From Competibacteraceae bacterium UBA6584 (lineage in GTDB: Bacteria; Pseudomonadota; Gammaproteobacteria; Competibacterales; Competibacteraceae), in NCBI GenBank assembly GCA_002433805.1, contig DJIW01000047.1, positions 8,584 through 20,151 on the forward strand: 11,568 nt of DNA, in the 5' to 3' direction. The translations under genes and the position numbers were made by a program. The notes under the pieces were generated by a model. The model saw nothing but the letters and a program-made list of their open reading frames with translations, made no database searches and was not told the DNA's origin. Below are positions 6,418-11,568 of this stretch, in pieces. How positions within the stretch are numbered: the first letter of the stretch is position 1; every line of letters starts with the position of its first letter.

Positions 6418-7497
6418 TCAGCCGCGCCGCTTCTGGAAGTCGGCCATGAAAGCCACCAAGGTCTTGACGCCTTCCAGCGGCATGGCGTTGTAGATGCTGG
6501 CGCGCATTCCGCCGACCGAGCGATGGCCGGCCAGGGTCAGCAGTCCGGCGCTTTTGGCTTCGGCCAAGAACGGCTTGTCGAGCGCCTCGTCGGGCAGAAT
6601 GAACGGCACGTTCATCCAAGAGCGGTAGGCCGGATCGACTGGGTTCTTGTAAAAGCCGGATTCGTCGATGGCTTTGTACAGCAGCTCGGCCTTGGCTTGA
6701 TTGCGTTCGCCCATCGCCTTCAGCCCGCCCTGGGCCTTCAGCCACTGGAACACCAGGCCGGCGATGTACCAAGCGTAGGTCGGCGGGGTGTTGTACATCG
6801 AGCCTTCCTTGGCCATGGCGGCGTAATCGAGCATGGTCGGGGTGCCGGCCAGGGTTTGACCCATCAGATCCTCGCGGATAATCACAATCGTCAGCCCGGC
6901 GGGGCCGATGTTTTTCTGCGCGCCGGCGTAAATCAGACCGAACTTACTGACATCCAGCGGCCTTGAGAGCAAAGTCGAGGACATGTCCGCCGCCAGCGGC
7001 ACGCCGACATCGGGGATCTGGTGCATCTCGACGCCGCCGATGGTTTCATTCGGCGTGCAATGGAAATAGGCGGCATCCGGGTCGCATTTCCAGGTGTCGC
7101 GCGCTGGCACGGTGGCGAAGTTGGCGGCTTCGGAGCTGGCGACGACGTTGACCTGGCAAAATTTCTTGGCTTCGGAAATCGCTTTCTTCGACCATTGTCC
7201 GGTGTTGAGATAATCCGCTTTGTTGTTGCCGCGCAGCAGGTTCATCGGCGCCATGGCGAACTGGCCGGACGCGCCGCCTTGCAGAAACAGCACTTTATAG
7301 TGGGCGGGAATGGCGAGCAATTCGCGCAAGTCGGCCTCGGCCTGATCGGCGATGGAGACGAACTCCTTGCCGCGATGGCTCATTTCCATCACCGACATGC
7401 CGGACCCCCGCCAGTCGATCAATTCGGCCTTGGCCTGTTCCAAAACCGCCTCGGGCAATACGGCGGGACCCGCGCTAAAGTTGTATGGGCGTGACAT
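6418..7497 (-). CDS. serC: Phosphoserine aminotransferase
   Basis: This 359-residue, PLP-dependent class-V aminotransferase converts 3-phosphohydroxypyruvate and glutamate to phosphoserine and 2-oxoglutarate. It usually also acts in pyridoxine synthesis (4-phosphohydroxy-threonine). The protein opens with MSRPYNFSAGPAVLPEAV, the SerC signature. Other conserved motifs are MSHRGKEF, LQGGASGQFAM (phosphate/PLP site), TGQWSKKA, NETIGGVE, DMSSTLLSRP, and AGAQKNIGPAG with the PLP-binding Lys at 195. The C-terminal part RSWMNVPF...GHRSVGGMRASIYNAMP is typical. Length matches the family. The ATG at 7497 has GAAGGA 8 bases upstream; an ATG at 7506 overlaps that site and is disfavoured. It is first gene of the serC-serA unit and diverges from the EamA exporter over a 150-base gap. 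Confidence 0.97.
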   Translation of the reverse strand: MSRPYNFSAGPAVLPEAVLEQAKAELIDWRGSGMSVMEMSHRGKEFVSIADQAEADLRELLAIPAHYKVLFLQGGASGQFAMAPMNLLRGNNKADYLNTGQWSKKAISEAKKFCQVNVVASSEAANFATVPARDTWKCDPDAAYFHCTPNETIGGVEMHQIPDVGVPLAADMSSTLLSRPLDVSKFGLIYAGAQKNIGPAGLTIVIIREDLMGQTLAGTPTMLDYAAMAKEGSMYNTPPTYAWYIAGLVFQWLKAQGGLKAMGERNQAKAELLYKAIDESGFYKNPVDPAYRSWMNVPFILPDEALDKPFLAEAKSAGLLTLAGHRSVGGMRASIYNAMPLEGVKTLVAFMADFQKRRG

Positions 7498-7505
7498 TTC
7501 AAACA

Positions 7506-7511
7506 TCCTTC
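7506..7511 (-). promoter_or_regulatory. Shine-Dalgarno GAAGGA for serC
   Basis: On the minus strand GAAGGA lies 8 bases before the ATG at 7497. This decides between that start and the ATG at 7506, which would fall on the site itself. Confidence 0.7.
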
Positions 7512-7534
7512 GTGACCGCGCTGAAATGTGGCGC

Positions 7535-7564
7535 ATAGTAGCAGAATTGCCCGGTCTCGAATAA
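7535..7564 (-). promoter_or_regulatory. Candidate sigma-70 promoter for serC
   Basis: On the minus strand TACTAT (7540-7535) is preceded directly by TGC, giving an extended -10. A poor -35 (TTATTC, 7564-7559) lies 18 bases further upstream. The expected transcription start would leave a leader of roughly 30 bases before the serC ATG. The extended -10 can compensate for the weak -35. Confidence 0.5.
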
Positions 7565-7647
7565 GGGCTAAGGCCGTCGCGGCACGCGGCCAGCGCTCGG
7601 TCGCGCTCGTTTGAAATCGCTGAATTCTGGAAAACTGCCCGCCGCTT

Positions 7648-8502
7648 ATGAAGCATCTTTATCCGTTTTTGTTCGTGTTTTTGTGGAGCACCGGCTTCAT
7701 CGGCGCGCGGTTTGGACTGCCGCACGCCGAACCGCTGTCCTTTCTGCTGGTGCGCTATCTGTCGGTGATCGGCTTGATGTTGGCGATTGCCTTACTCAGC
7801 CGCGCGCCGTGGCCGCGAACGCTCCGGCAATGGGGCCACATCGCGGTGTCGGGCCTATTGATTCACGCGGTTTATCTTGGCGGGGTTTTCATCGCGATCA
7901 AGCACGGGTTGCCGGCGGGCATCGCCGCGTTGGTGGTCGGGATGCAACCGCTGTTGACCGCGCTCGGCGCGGGTTGGCTGCTCGGCGAACGGGTCAGCGC
8001 CCGACAGTGGGGCGGGTTGGTGCTGGGCTTTGTCGGCGTCGCATTGGTGATCGGCGGTAAATTCGGCATTCAAGCCGAACTCGGCTCGATGCTGGTTCCG
8101 GTGCTGGTGGCGCTCTTGGGGATCACCGTGGGCACGCTGTATCAAAAGCGGTTTTGCGCCGGTTTCGATCTGCGCACCGGCTCGGTGATTCAATTCATCC
8201 CCAGCGCCATCGTGACCGCGCTCGCCATCGCGGTCTTTACCGAATTCCAGATCGAATGGACCGGCGAGTTCGCGTTCGCGCTGGCCTGGTTGGTATTCGT
8301 GCTTTCCATCGGCGCGATCAGCCTGTTGAATCTGCTGATCCACAGCGGTAGCGCGGTGAATGTCGCCAGCCTGTTTTATCTGGTGCCCCTGAGCACCGCG
8401 TTGATCGCCTGGATCTTGTTCGGTGAAACGCTGCCGCCGATTTCCTTGATCGGCATGGTGCTGGCGGTGGCGGGCGTTTATCGAGTGGTCAGGAAAGCCT
8501 GA
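7648..8502 (+). CDS. EamA/DMT-superfamily transporter (probable metabolite exporter)
   Basis: This 284-residue inner-membrane protein has about ten hydrophobic segments in two repeated EamA halves. The first half begins LYPFLFVFLWSTGFIGARFG and includes LLVRYLSVIGLMLAIALL, IAVSGLLIHAVYLGGVF and GIAALVVGMQPLLTALGAGWLLGE, where the GE pair is typical of the first half. The second half begins at about residue 148 (LGSMLVPVLVALLGITVGTLYQKR) and ends VASLFYLVPLSTALIAWILFGE plus a last helix. EamA proteins export small metabolites such as amino-acid precursors or nucleosides; the substrate here is unknown. Divergence from serC hints at an amino-acid-related cargo, but this is inference. No good Shine-Dalgarno precedes the ATG at 7648. 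It ends 19 bases before the converging small gene. Confidence 0.92.
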   Translation: MKHLYPFLFVFLWSTGFIGARFGLPHAEPLSFLLVRYLSVIGLMLAIALLSRAPWPRTLRQWGHIAVSGLLIHAVYLGGVFIAIKHGLPAGIAALVVGMQPLLTALGAGWLLGERVSARQWGGLVLGFVGVALVIGGKFGIQAELGSMLVPVLVALLGITVGTLYQKRFCAGFDLRTGSVIQFIPSAIVTALAIAVFTEFQIEWTGEFAFALAWLVFVLSIGAISLLNLLIHSGSAVNVASLFYLVPLSTALIAWILFGETLPPISLIGMVLAVAGVYRVVRKA

Positions 8503-8521
8503 TGAAAGTCTTGCGGCAACA

Positions 8522-8767
8522 CTATGACGGAACCGCTTCAGTATCGGCATCCGAAGACGGTTCGTCGTCCCACAGCGGAAAGCCGCAATGCGGGCAGGTT
8601 TTAACCTTTTTCGCGGATCGGATGGTTTTCTTGAGGCTTTTAAGTTCCTTCAGCATCTTCTTAAGACGTTTCTTGTTTCTTTCCTTCTTGGGAACGGAAA
8701 GCTCTTCAACGACTTTCTCATGAAGTTTTTTGACTTTTGATTCGAACACGGGCACAAAATTTTCCAT
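8522..8767 (-). CDS. Small lysine-rich protein with a C-terminal CPHC motif
   Basis: This 81-residue protein starts MENFVPVFESKVKKLHEKV. It is strongly basic in the first 57 residues, where Lys/Arg runs such as KKERNKKRLKKMLKELKSLKK form one or two amphipathic helices. It then carries one CPHC pair (C58, C61; TCPHCGFPLW) and an acidic tail (DDEPSSDADTE). A single CxxC makes half a zinc ribbon, so zinc binding would need a dimer or a partner. Nucleic-acid or ribosome association is plausible from the charge but not shown. The ATG at 8767 has AAAGG at 8775-8779 (7-base spacer). A longer frame to 8887 would add 40 residues with no support. The gene is clearly AT-richer than its neighbours. I do not recognise the family. 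Confidence 0.72.
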   Translation of the reverse strand: MENFVPVFESKVKKLHEKVVEELSVPKKERNKKRLKKMLKELKSLKKTIRSAKKVKTCPHCGFPLWDDEPSSDADTEAVPS

Positions 8768-8774
8768 TTCTTTA

Positions 8775-8779
8775 CCTTT
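8775..8779 (-). promoter_or_regulatory. Shine-Dalgarno AAAGG deciding the start at 8767
   Basis: On the minus strand AAAGG sits 7 bases before the ATG at 8767. This supports the 81-residue product over the 121-residue frame that would begin at 8887. Confidence 0.55.
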
Positions 8780-8846
8780 GCTTGCTTGAATCGCGGGTAG
8801 ATTTTGCGCATTGTAAACGTCTTGCGGATTTGATGGCGGCCTCAAA

Positions 8847-9605
8847 ATGGTGCTCAGTCTCTCGCCCCTAAACTGCAGTCGGCCCACAATGGCGCTGCGG
8901 AGGCTGGTCGGCCATTATTGGGCAAGCGCGGGCGGCGCGAACGCCGTTTATCCGGCCTTGCCAGATGGTGCGGTCGATCTGGTCATCGAGATTTTGCCCT
9001 CATCTTTCCAAAGTTGGCTCTACGGGACGACCACGGTCCGGACGATTTTTCCGCTGGACTCTCAAGCCCGCTATATCGGTATTCGCTTCCGGCCGGGATG
9101 CAGCCGCCATTTTATGCGGATCGCCGCGCGCGAACTGACCGACCGGCATGAACCCGCGCAAGACGTGCTGCGGTTTCCATTGGCCGAATTTGCCGAGCGG
9201 TCGGCCGAGGGCGATTGGGCGGTCGGCTTAGATGATTTGCTAAGCCGCTATTTGGCGCGCCAACCGCCGCGGACCAACGCCATCGACCGCGCCGTCGATC
9301 TGATCGAATCGCGCCGGGATACAATCCGCATTCGGGAGGTGGCCAGCTATGTCGGCAAAAGCCAGCGCCAGTTCGAGCGGGACTTTCTCGAAAATGTGGG
9401 GATTTCCGCCAAACTGTTTGCGTCGATCATCCGCTTCCGCCACGCCGCGCGCTTGATCCGGGATGGAATGCCCATCGCCGCCGTCGCCGCCGATACCGGT
9501 TACGCCGATCAAAGTCACCTGAGCCATGAATTCAAGCGGCTGGCCGGTGTGTCACCCAGGCGCTTCCCGCGTGAAGCTGTCGATTTTTTACAAGACCGGG
9601 TTTGA
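8847..9605 (+). CDS. AraC-family transcriptional regulator with DUF6597-like N-terminal domain
   Basis: This is a 252-residue regulator. The N-terminal part has LRRLVGHYWASAG, PALPDGAVDLVIEI and, at about 76-100, YIGIRFRPGCSRHFM followed by the AARELTDR end of the motif, the pattern of AraC proteins with a DUF6597-type sensor domain. The C-terminal AraC DNA-binding domain covers about 145-240, with a first HTH at about 162-183 (IREVASYVGKSQRQFERDF) and a second at about 209-232 (AAVAADTGYADQSHLSHEF) followed by the family-typical GVSPRRF. The ATG at 8847 is used; an ATG at 8889 (MALRRLVGH) also fits the domain start, and neither has a strong ribosome site. The VOC-fold gene follows 48 bases later on the same strand and is the likely target or operon partner. 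The effector is unknown. Confidence 0.92.
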   Translation: MVLSLSPLNCSRPTMALRRLVGHYWASAGGANAVYPALPDGAVDLVIEILPSSFQSWLYGTTTVRTIFPLDSQARYIGIRFRPGCSRHFMRIAARELTDRHEPAQDVLRFPLAEFAERSAEGDWAVGLDDLLSRYLARQPPRTNAIDRAVDLIESRRDTIRIREVASYVGKSQRQFERDFLENVGISAKLFASIIRFRHAARLIRDGMPIAAVAADTGYADQSHLSHEFKRLAGVSPRRFPREAVDFLQDRV

Positions 9606-9642
9606 TCCGCGGCCGAGAATGTGCGCTTCCATTGATAACTTC

Positions 9643-9648
9643 GGAGGT
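9643..9648 (+). promoter_or_regulatory. Shine-Dalgarno GGAGGT for the VOC-fold gene
   Basis: GGAGGT lies 5 bases before the ATG at 9654, the strongest ribosome-binding site in the window. It suggests efficient translation of the downstream protein. Confidence 0.75.
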
Positions 9649-9653
9649 GTGCA

Positions 9654-10022
9654 ATGAAACTCTGGCCCGGTATCGTTACGGTAAAAGTGTCTGAATCCAA
9701 GGAGTTTTATTGCCGAGTGTTCGAGGCTAGGATGATCTACGAAGGGGAAGGCGGCTGGTTTGTGCTGCTCCAGATTGGTGATTCGGAACTGGGCTTCATG
9801 CTGCCTGGTCTCGAATCCCAAGCACCGCTGTTCCGCCCGGCCTTTCAAGGTCAAGGTCTCTGGATGGCGATAGAGGTGGACGACGTGGACGCCGAGCACC
9901 GGCGCATTCAGGCATTGGGCGTGCCGCTGGCGGTGGACTTGCGCGACGAGCCGTGGGGAGACCGACATTTCGCTCTCGTCGATCCCAACGGCGTCAGCGT
10001 CGATGTGGTGCAAAGGCGCTGA
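9654..10022 (+). CDS. VOC-superfamily (glyoxalase/bleomycin-resistance fold) protein
   Basis: This 122-residue protein has the paired beta-alpha-beta-beta-beta modules of the vicinal-oxygen-chelate fold. Module one includes VTVKVSESKEFYCRVFEAR and WFVLLQIGDSELGFMLPG; module two includes LWMAIEVDDVDAEHRRIQALG and HFALVDPNGVSVDVVQ. The DPNG turn and the closing strand are characteristic. The His ligand normally found in the first strand of glyoxalase I is absent, and the final Glu position is Asp 117. A glyoxalase I activity is therefore unlikely, and a binding, resistance or other isomerase/dioxygenase-like role is open. It has a very good ribosome site and follows the AraC-type regulator, which probably controls it. 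It ends 8 bases from the converging sufT. Confidence 0.88.
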   Translation: MKLWPGIVTVKVSESKEFYCRVFEARMIYEGEGGWFVLLQIGDSELGFMLPGLESQAPLFRPAFQGQGLWMAIEVDDVDAEHRRIQALGVPLAVDLRDEPWGDRHFALVDPNGVSVDVVQRR

Positions 10023-10030
10023 ATCACGCC

Positions 10031-10369
10031 TCACACCATATTCAATTCCAGCTTGGCCCGCATCGACATCCGTTCGGGCGTCCAAGGCGGCTCCCAGACC
10101 AGTTCGACGTTAACCGACTCCACGCCCGCGCCGTGGCGGACGGCGTTCTCGACCCATTCCGGCATCGAACCGGCGACCGGGCAGCCGGGGGCGGTCAAGG
10201 TCATCTGAATGTCGGCGTGATTGCCCAGCGGATCGACCTCTAATCCATAAATCAAACCCAGCTCATAGATGTTGACCGGAATTTCAGGGTCGTAAACCGT
10301 TTTAATCGCCTCGATGATTTTGGCTTCCATTTCATCGGCGTCGGGTAAATCGGCGGTCGTCGCGTTCAT
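10031..10369 (-). CDS. sufT: SUF-associated MIP18/DUF59-family Fe-S assembly protein
   Basis: This 112-residue protein has a DUF59 (MIP18/PaaD-like) domain over most of its length. Motifs are TVYDPEIPVNIYELGLIYGL at 24-43, IQMTLTAPGCPVAGSMP at 54-70 with the conserved Cys at 63, and a closing VWEPPWTPERMS at 91-102. SufT-type proteins help Fe-S cluster maturation or delivery to target proteins. Its place as the last gene after sufS and sufU supports that role. The ATG at 10369 has GAGG 5 bases upstream; an in-frame TTG at 10384 would add five residues and remove that spacing. It lies 24 bases after sufU. Confidence 0.9.
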   Translation of the reverse strand: MNATTADLPDADEMEAKIIEAIKTVYDPEIPVNIYELGLIYGLEVDPLGNHADIQMTLTAPGCPVAGSMPEWVENAVRHGAGVESVNVELVWEPPWTPERMSMRAKLELNMV

Positions 10370-10393
10370 GTCAGCCTCGCGCAAAAGGAGTGA

Positions 10394-10837
10394 TTACTCA
10401 GTCGCCACCGGTTGCTTGCGCTCTTCCAGCGCGGCGCGCACCGCGTGCCATGCTAAGGTGGCGCATTTGACCCGGCTGGGATAGTCGCGCACGCCCGCCA
10501 GCACGCCGAGTTTGCCTAAACCCTTCGGACAGTCGCAGTCGGTGGTGACGACGTTGTGAAAGGCATCGAACAAATGTTCGACATCGGCGACCGGCTTGCC
10601 TTTGAGCGCTTCGGTCATCAGCGAGGCCGAGGCGCTGGAAATCGCGCAACCCGCGCCCTGAAAAGCGATGTCCTTGATCACGCCGTCCTCGATGTCCAGA
10701 AACACGCTGATCCGGTCGCCGCACAGCGGGTTGACGCCATCGGCCTTGTGGGTCGGTTGCGGGAGGATGCGAAAGTTCCGGGGCCGCTTGTTGTGGTCCA
10801 GGATCACTTCTTGATACAGGTCGCGCAGGTCGCTCAT
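10394..10837 (-). CDS. sufU: SufU-type Fe-S cluster assembly protein
   Basis: This 147-residue IscU-fold protein opens with LRDLYQEVILDHNKRPRNF. The three conserved metal-site cysteines are C39 (NPLCGDR, with D41), C64 (GAGCAIS) and C125 (RVKCATL). Between the second and third Cys it carries the roughly 20-residue insertion (GLGKLGVLAGVRDYPSR region) that separates SufU from IscU. In Gram-positive bacteria SufU takes sulfur from SufS through a zinc site, and the same partnership is likely here because sufS is immediately upstream. The sufS stop and the sufU start overlap as TAATG, implying translational coupling. An additional CDCPKG motif occurs at 110-115. Confidence 0.94.
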   Translation of the reverse strand: MSDLRDLYQEVILDHNKRPRNFRILPQPTHKADGVNPLCGDRISVFLDIEDGVIKDIAFQGAGCAISSASASLMTEALKGKPVADVEHLFDAFHNVVTTDCDCPKGLGKLGVLAGVRDYPSRVKCATLAWHAVRAALEERKQPVATE

Positions 10838-11568
10838 TATTCGAATAACTCCTTGACTTTCCAGAGAGCCTTGATCAAGGCGTCGACCTCGTCGCGGCTG
10901 TTGTAAACGGCGAAGGACGCCCGCGCGGTGGCGGGGACGCCATAGCGTTGCATCACCGGCTGGGCGCAGTGATGGCCGGCGCGGATGGCGACGCCCTCGC
11001 GGTCGAGGATGGTGCCAATGTCGTGGGGGTGAATGCCCTTCATCGTAAACGCGGCCACCGCGGCTTTGTCCCGCGCCGTGCCCATCAGGCTGAGGCCGGG
11101 GATTTCGCTCAACCGGGCGGTGGCGTAGGTCAGCAACTCGTGTTCGTGAGCGCCGACCGCGTTCAGGCCGATGGCGTTCAGCCAATCCAGCGCCGCGCCC
11201 AGGCCGATCACGCCGGCGATGTTCGGGGTGCCGGCTTCAAATTTATTGGGTAGATCGGCGTATTCGGTCTTTTCAAAGGTGACCAGCCGGATCATGTCGC
11301 CGCCGCCCTGGTACGGCGGCATCGTCTCCAGCAGCGCCTGCTTGCCGTACAGCACGCCGACGCCGCTCGGCCCGTAAATCTTGTGGCTGGAGAAAGCGTA
11401 AAAATCGCAATCCAGCGCTTGCACGTCGACCGGCAGATGGGCGACCGCCTGCGCGCCGTCCACCAGCACCGGCACGCCCCGCGCGTGGGCGAGATCGATC
11501 AAGGTCTTGATCGGGTTGATGGTGCCGAGCGCGTTGGAGACGTGGACGAAGGCGGCCAGCTTGACCCT
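10837..11568 (-). CDS. sufS: SufS-type cysteine desulfurase, C-terminal part
   Basis: The frame enters at the right edge and gives the last 243 residues of a protein that is normally about 400-410 residues, so the N-terminal 40% is outside the window. It is a PLP-dependent class-V enzyme that takes sulfur from cysteine, leaving alanine, and passes it on as a persulfide. Visible motifs in the fragment are HVSNALGTINP, LVDGAQAVAHLPVDV (cofactor Asp and Gln), FSSHKIYGPSGVGVLYG with the PLP Lys at fragment residue 63, NKFEAGTPNIAG, and AIRAGHHCAQPVM with the catalytic Cys at fragment residue 201. The group II (SufS) type is shown by the RAGHHCAQP active-site loop. It is first of the visible sufS-sufU-sufT genes; sufBCD, if present, would lie beyond 11568. 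Confidence 0.95.
   Translation of the reverse strand, partial: RVKLAAFVHVSNALGTINPIKTLIDLAHARGVPVLVDGAQAVAHLPVDVQALDCDFYAFSSHKIYGPSGVGVLYGKQALLETMPPYQGGGDMIRLVTFEKTEYADLPNKFEAGTPNIAGVIGLGAALDWLNAIGLNAVGAHEHELLTYATARLSEIPGLSLMGTARDKAAVAAFTMKGIHPHDIGTILDREGVAIRAGHHCAQPVMQRYGVPATARASFAVYNSRDEVDALIKALWKVKELFE

Noticed and set aside
6347..6772. N-terminal extension of the serA frame by 142 codons.
   Set aside because: The extension overlaps serC in another frame, crosses the terminator hairpin, and is Arg/Pro-rich non-homologous sequence. The standard SerA N-terminus begins at 6346.
7855..8550. A 231-codon minus-strand frame opposite the EamA exporter.
   Set aside because: It is antisense to conserved membrane helices, with His/Gln/Asp-rich composition typical of a GC-rich shadow frame.
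1..11568. Search for CRISPR arrays, tRNAs, insertion sequences, toxin-antitoxin pairs or phage genes.
   Set aside because: No regularly spaced repeats, cloverleaf-like sequences, transposase motifs with terminal inverted repeats, or phage signature proteins were seen by eye.

Overview
The window is chromosomal housekeeping and accessory DNA from a GC-rich proteobacterium. A gammaproteobacterium is most likely, judging from the TonB-dependent receptor, the DUF4124 lipoprotein-like secreted protein, the EamA exporter and the SerC/SerA and Suf gene types. The genus cannot be fixed from the sequence alone. I see no tRNA, rRNA, CRISPR array, insertion sequence or phage module.

Left part (1-5137): a secreted protein runs off the left edge on the minus strand. 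Divergent from it is a small secreted DUF4124 protein, followed by a 675-residue TonB-dependent outer-membrane receptor that has no in-frame ATG start. Next come a zinc-ribbon NUDIX hydrolase, a 368-base stretch that seems to hold a decayed gene remnant, and an orphan cytoplasmic helical/coiled-coil protein.

Middle part (5183-8767): the first two steps of the phosphorylated serine pathway lie on the minus strand, in the order serC then serA. A perfect 9-bp hairpin with a T-tract separates them, so serC can be transcribed without serA. A 10-TM EamA/DMT exporter diverges from serC. Converging on the exporter is an AT-richer gene for an 81-residue lysine-rich protein with a single CPHC motif.

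Right part (8847-11568): an AraC-type regulator and a VOC-fold protein read rightward as a likely pair. They converge on a Suf Fe-S cluster assembly operon, sufS-sufU-sufT, read leftward. sufS is cut by the right edge and overlaps sufU by one base.

Most genes are recognisable families. The points that stand out are an Asn where SerA normally carries its catalytic-relay Glu, the serC/serA hairpin, the lysine-rich CPHC protein, the orphan coiled-coil protein and the gene remnant. I found no convincing multi-gene novel system.
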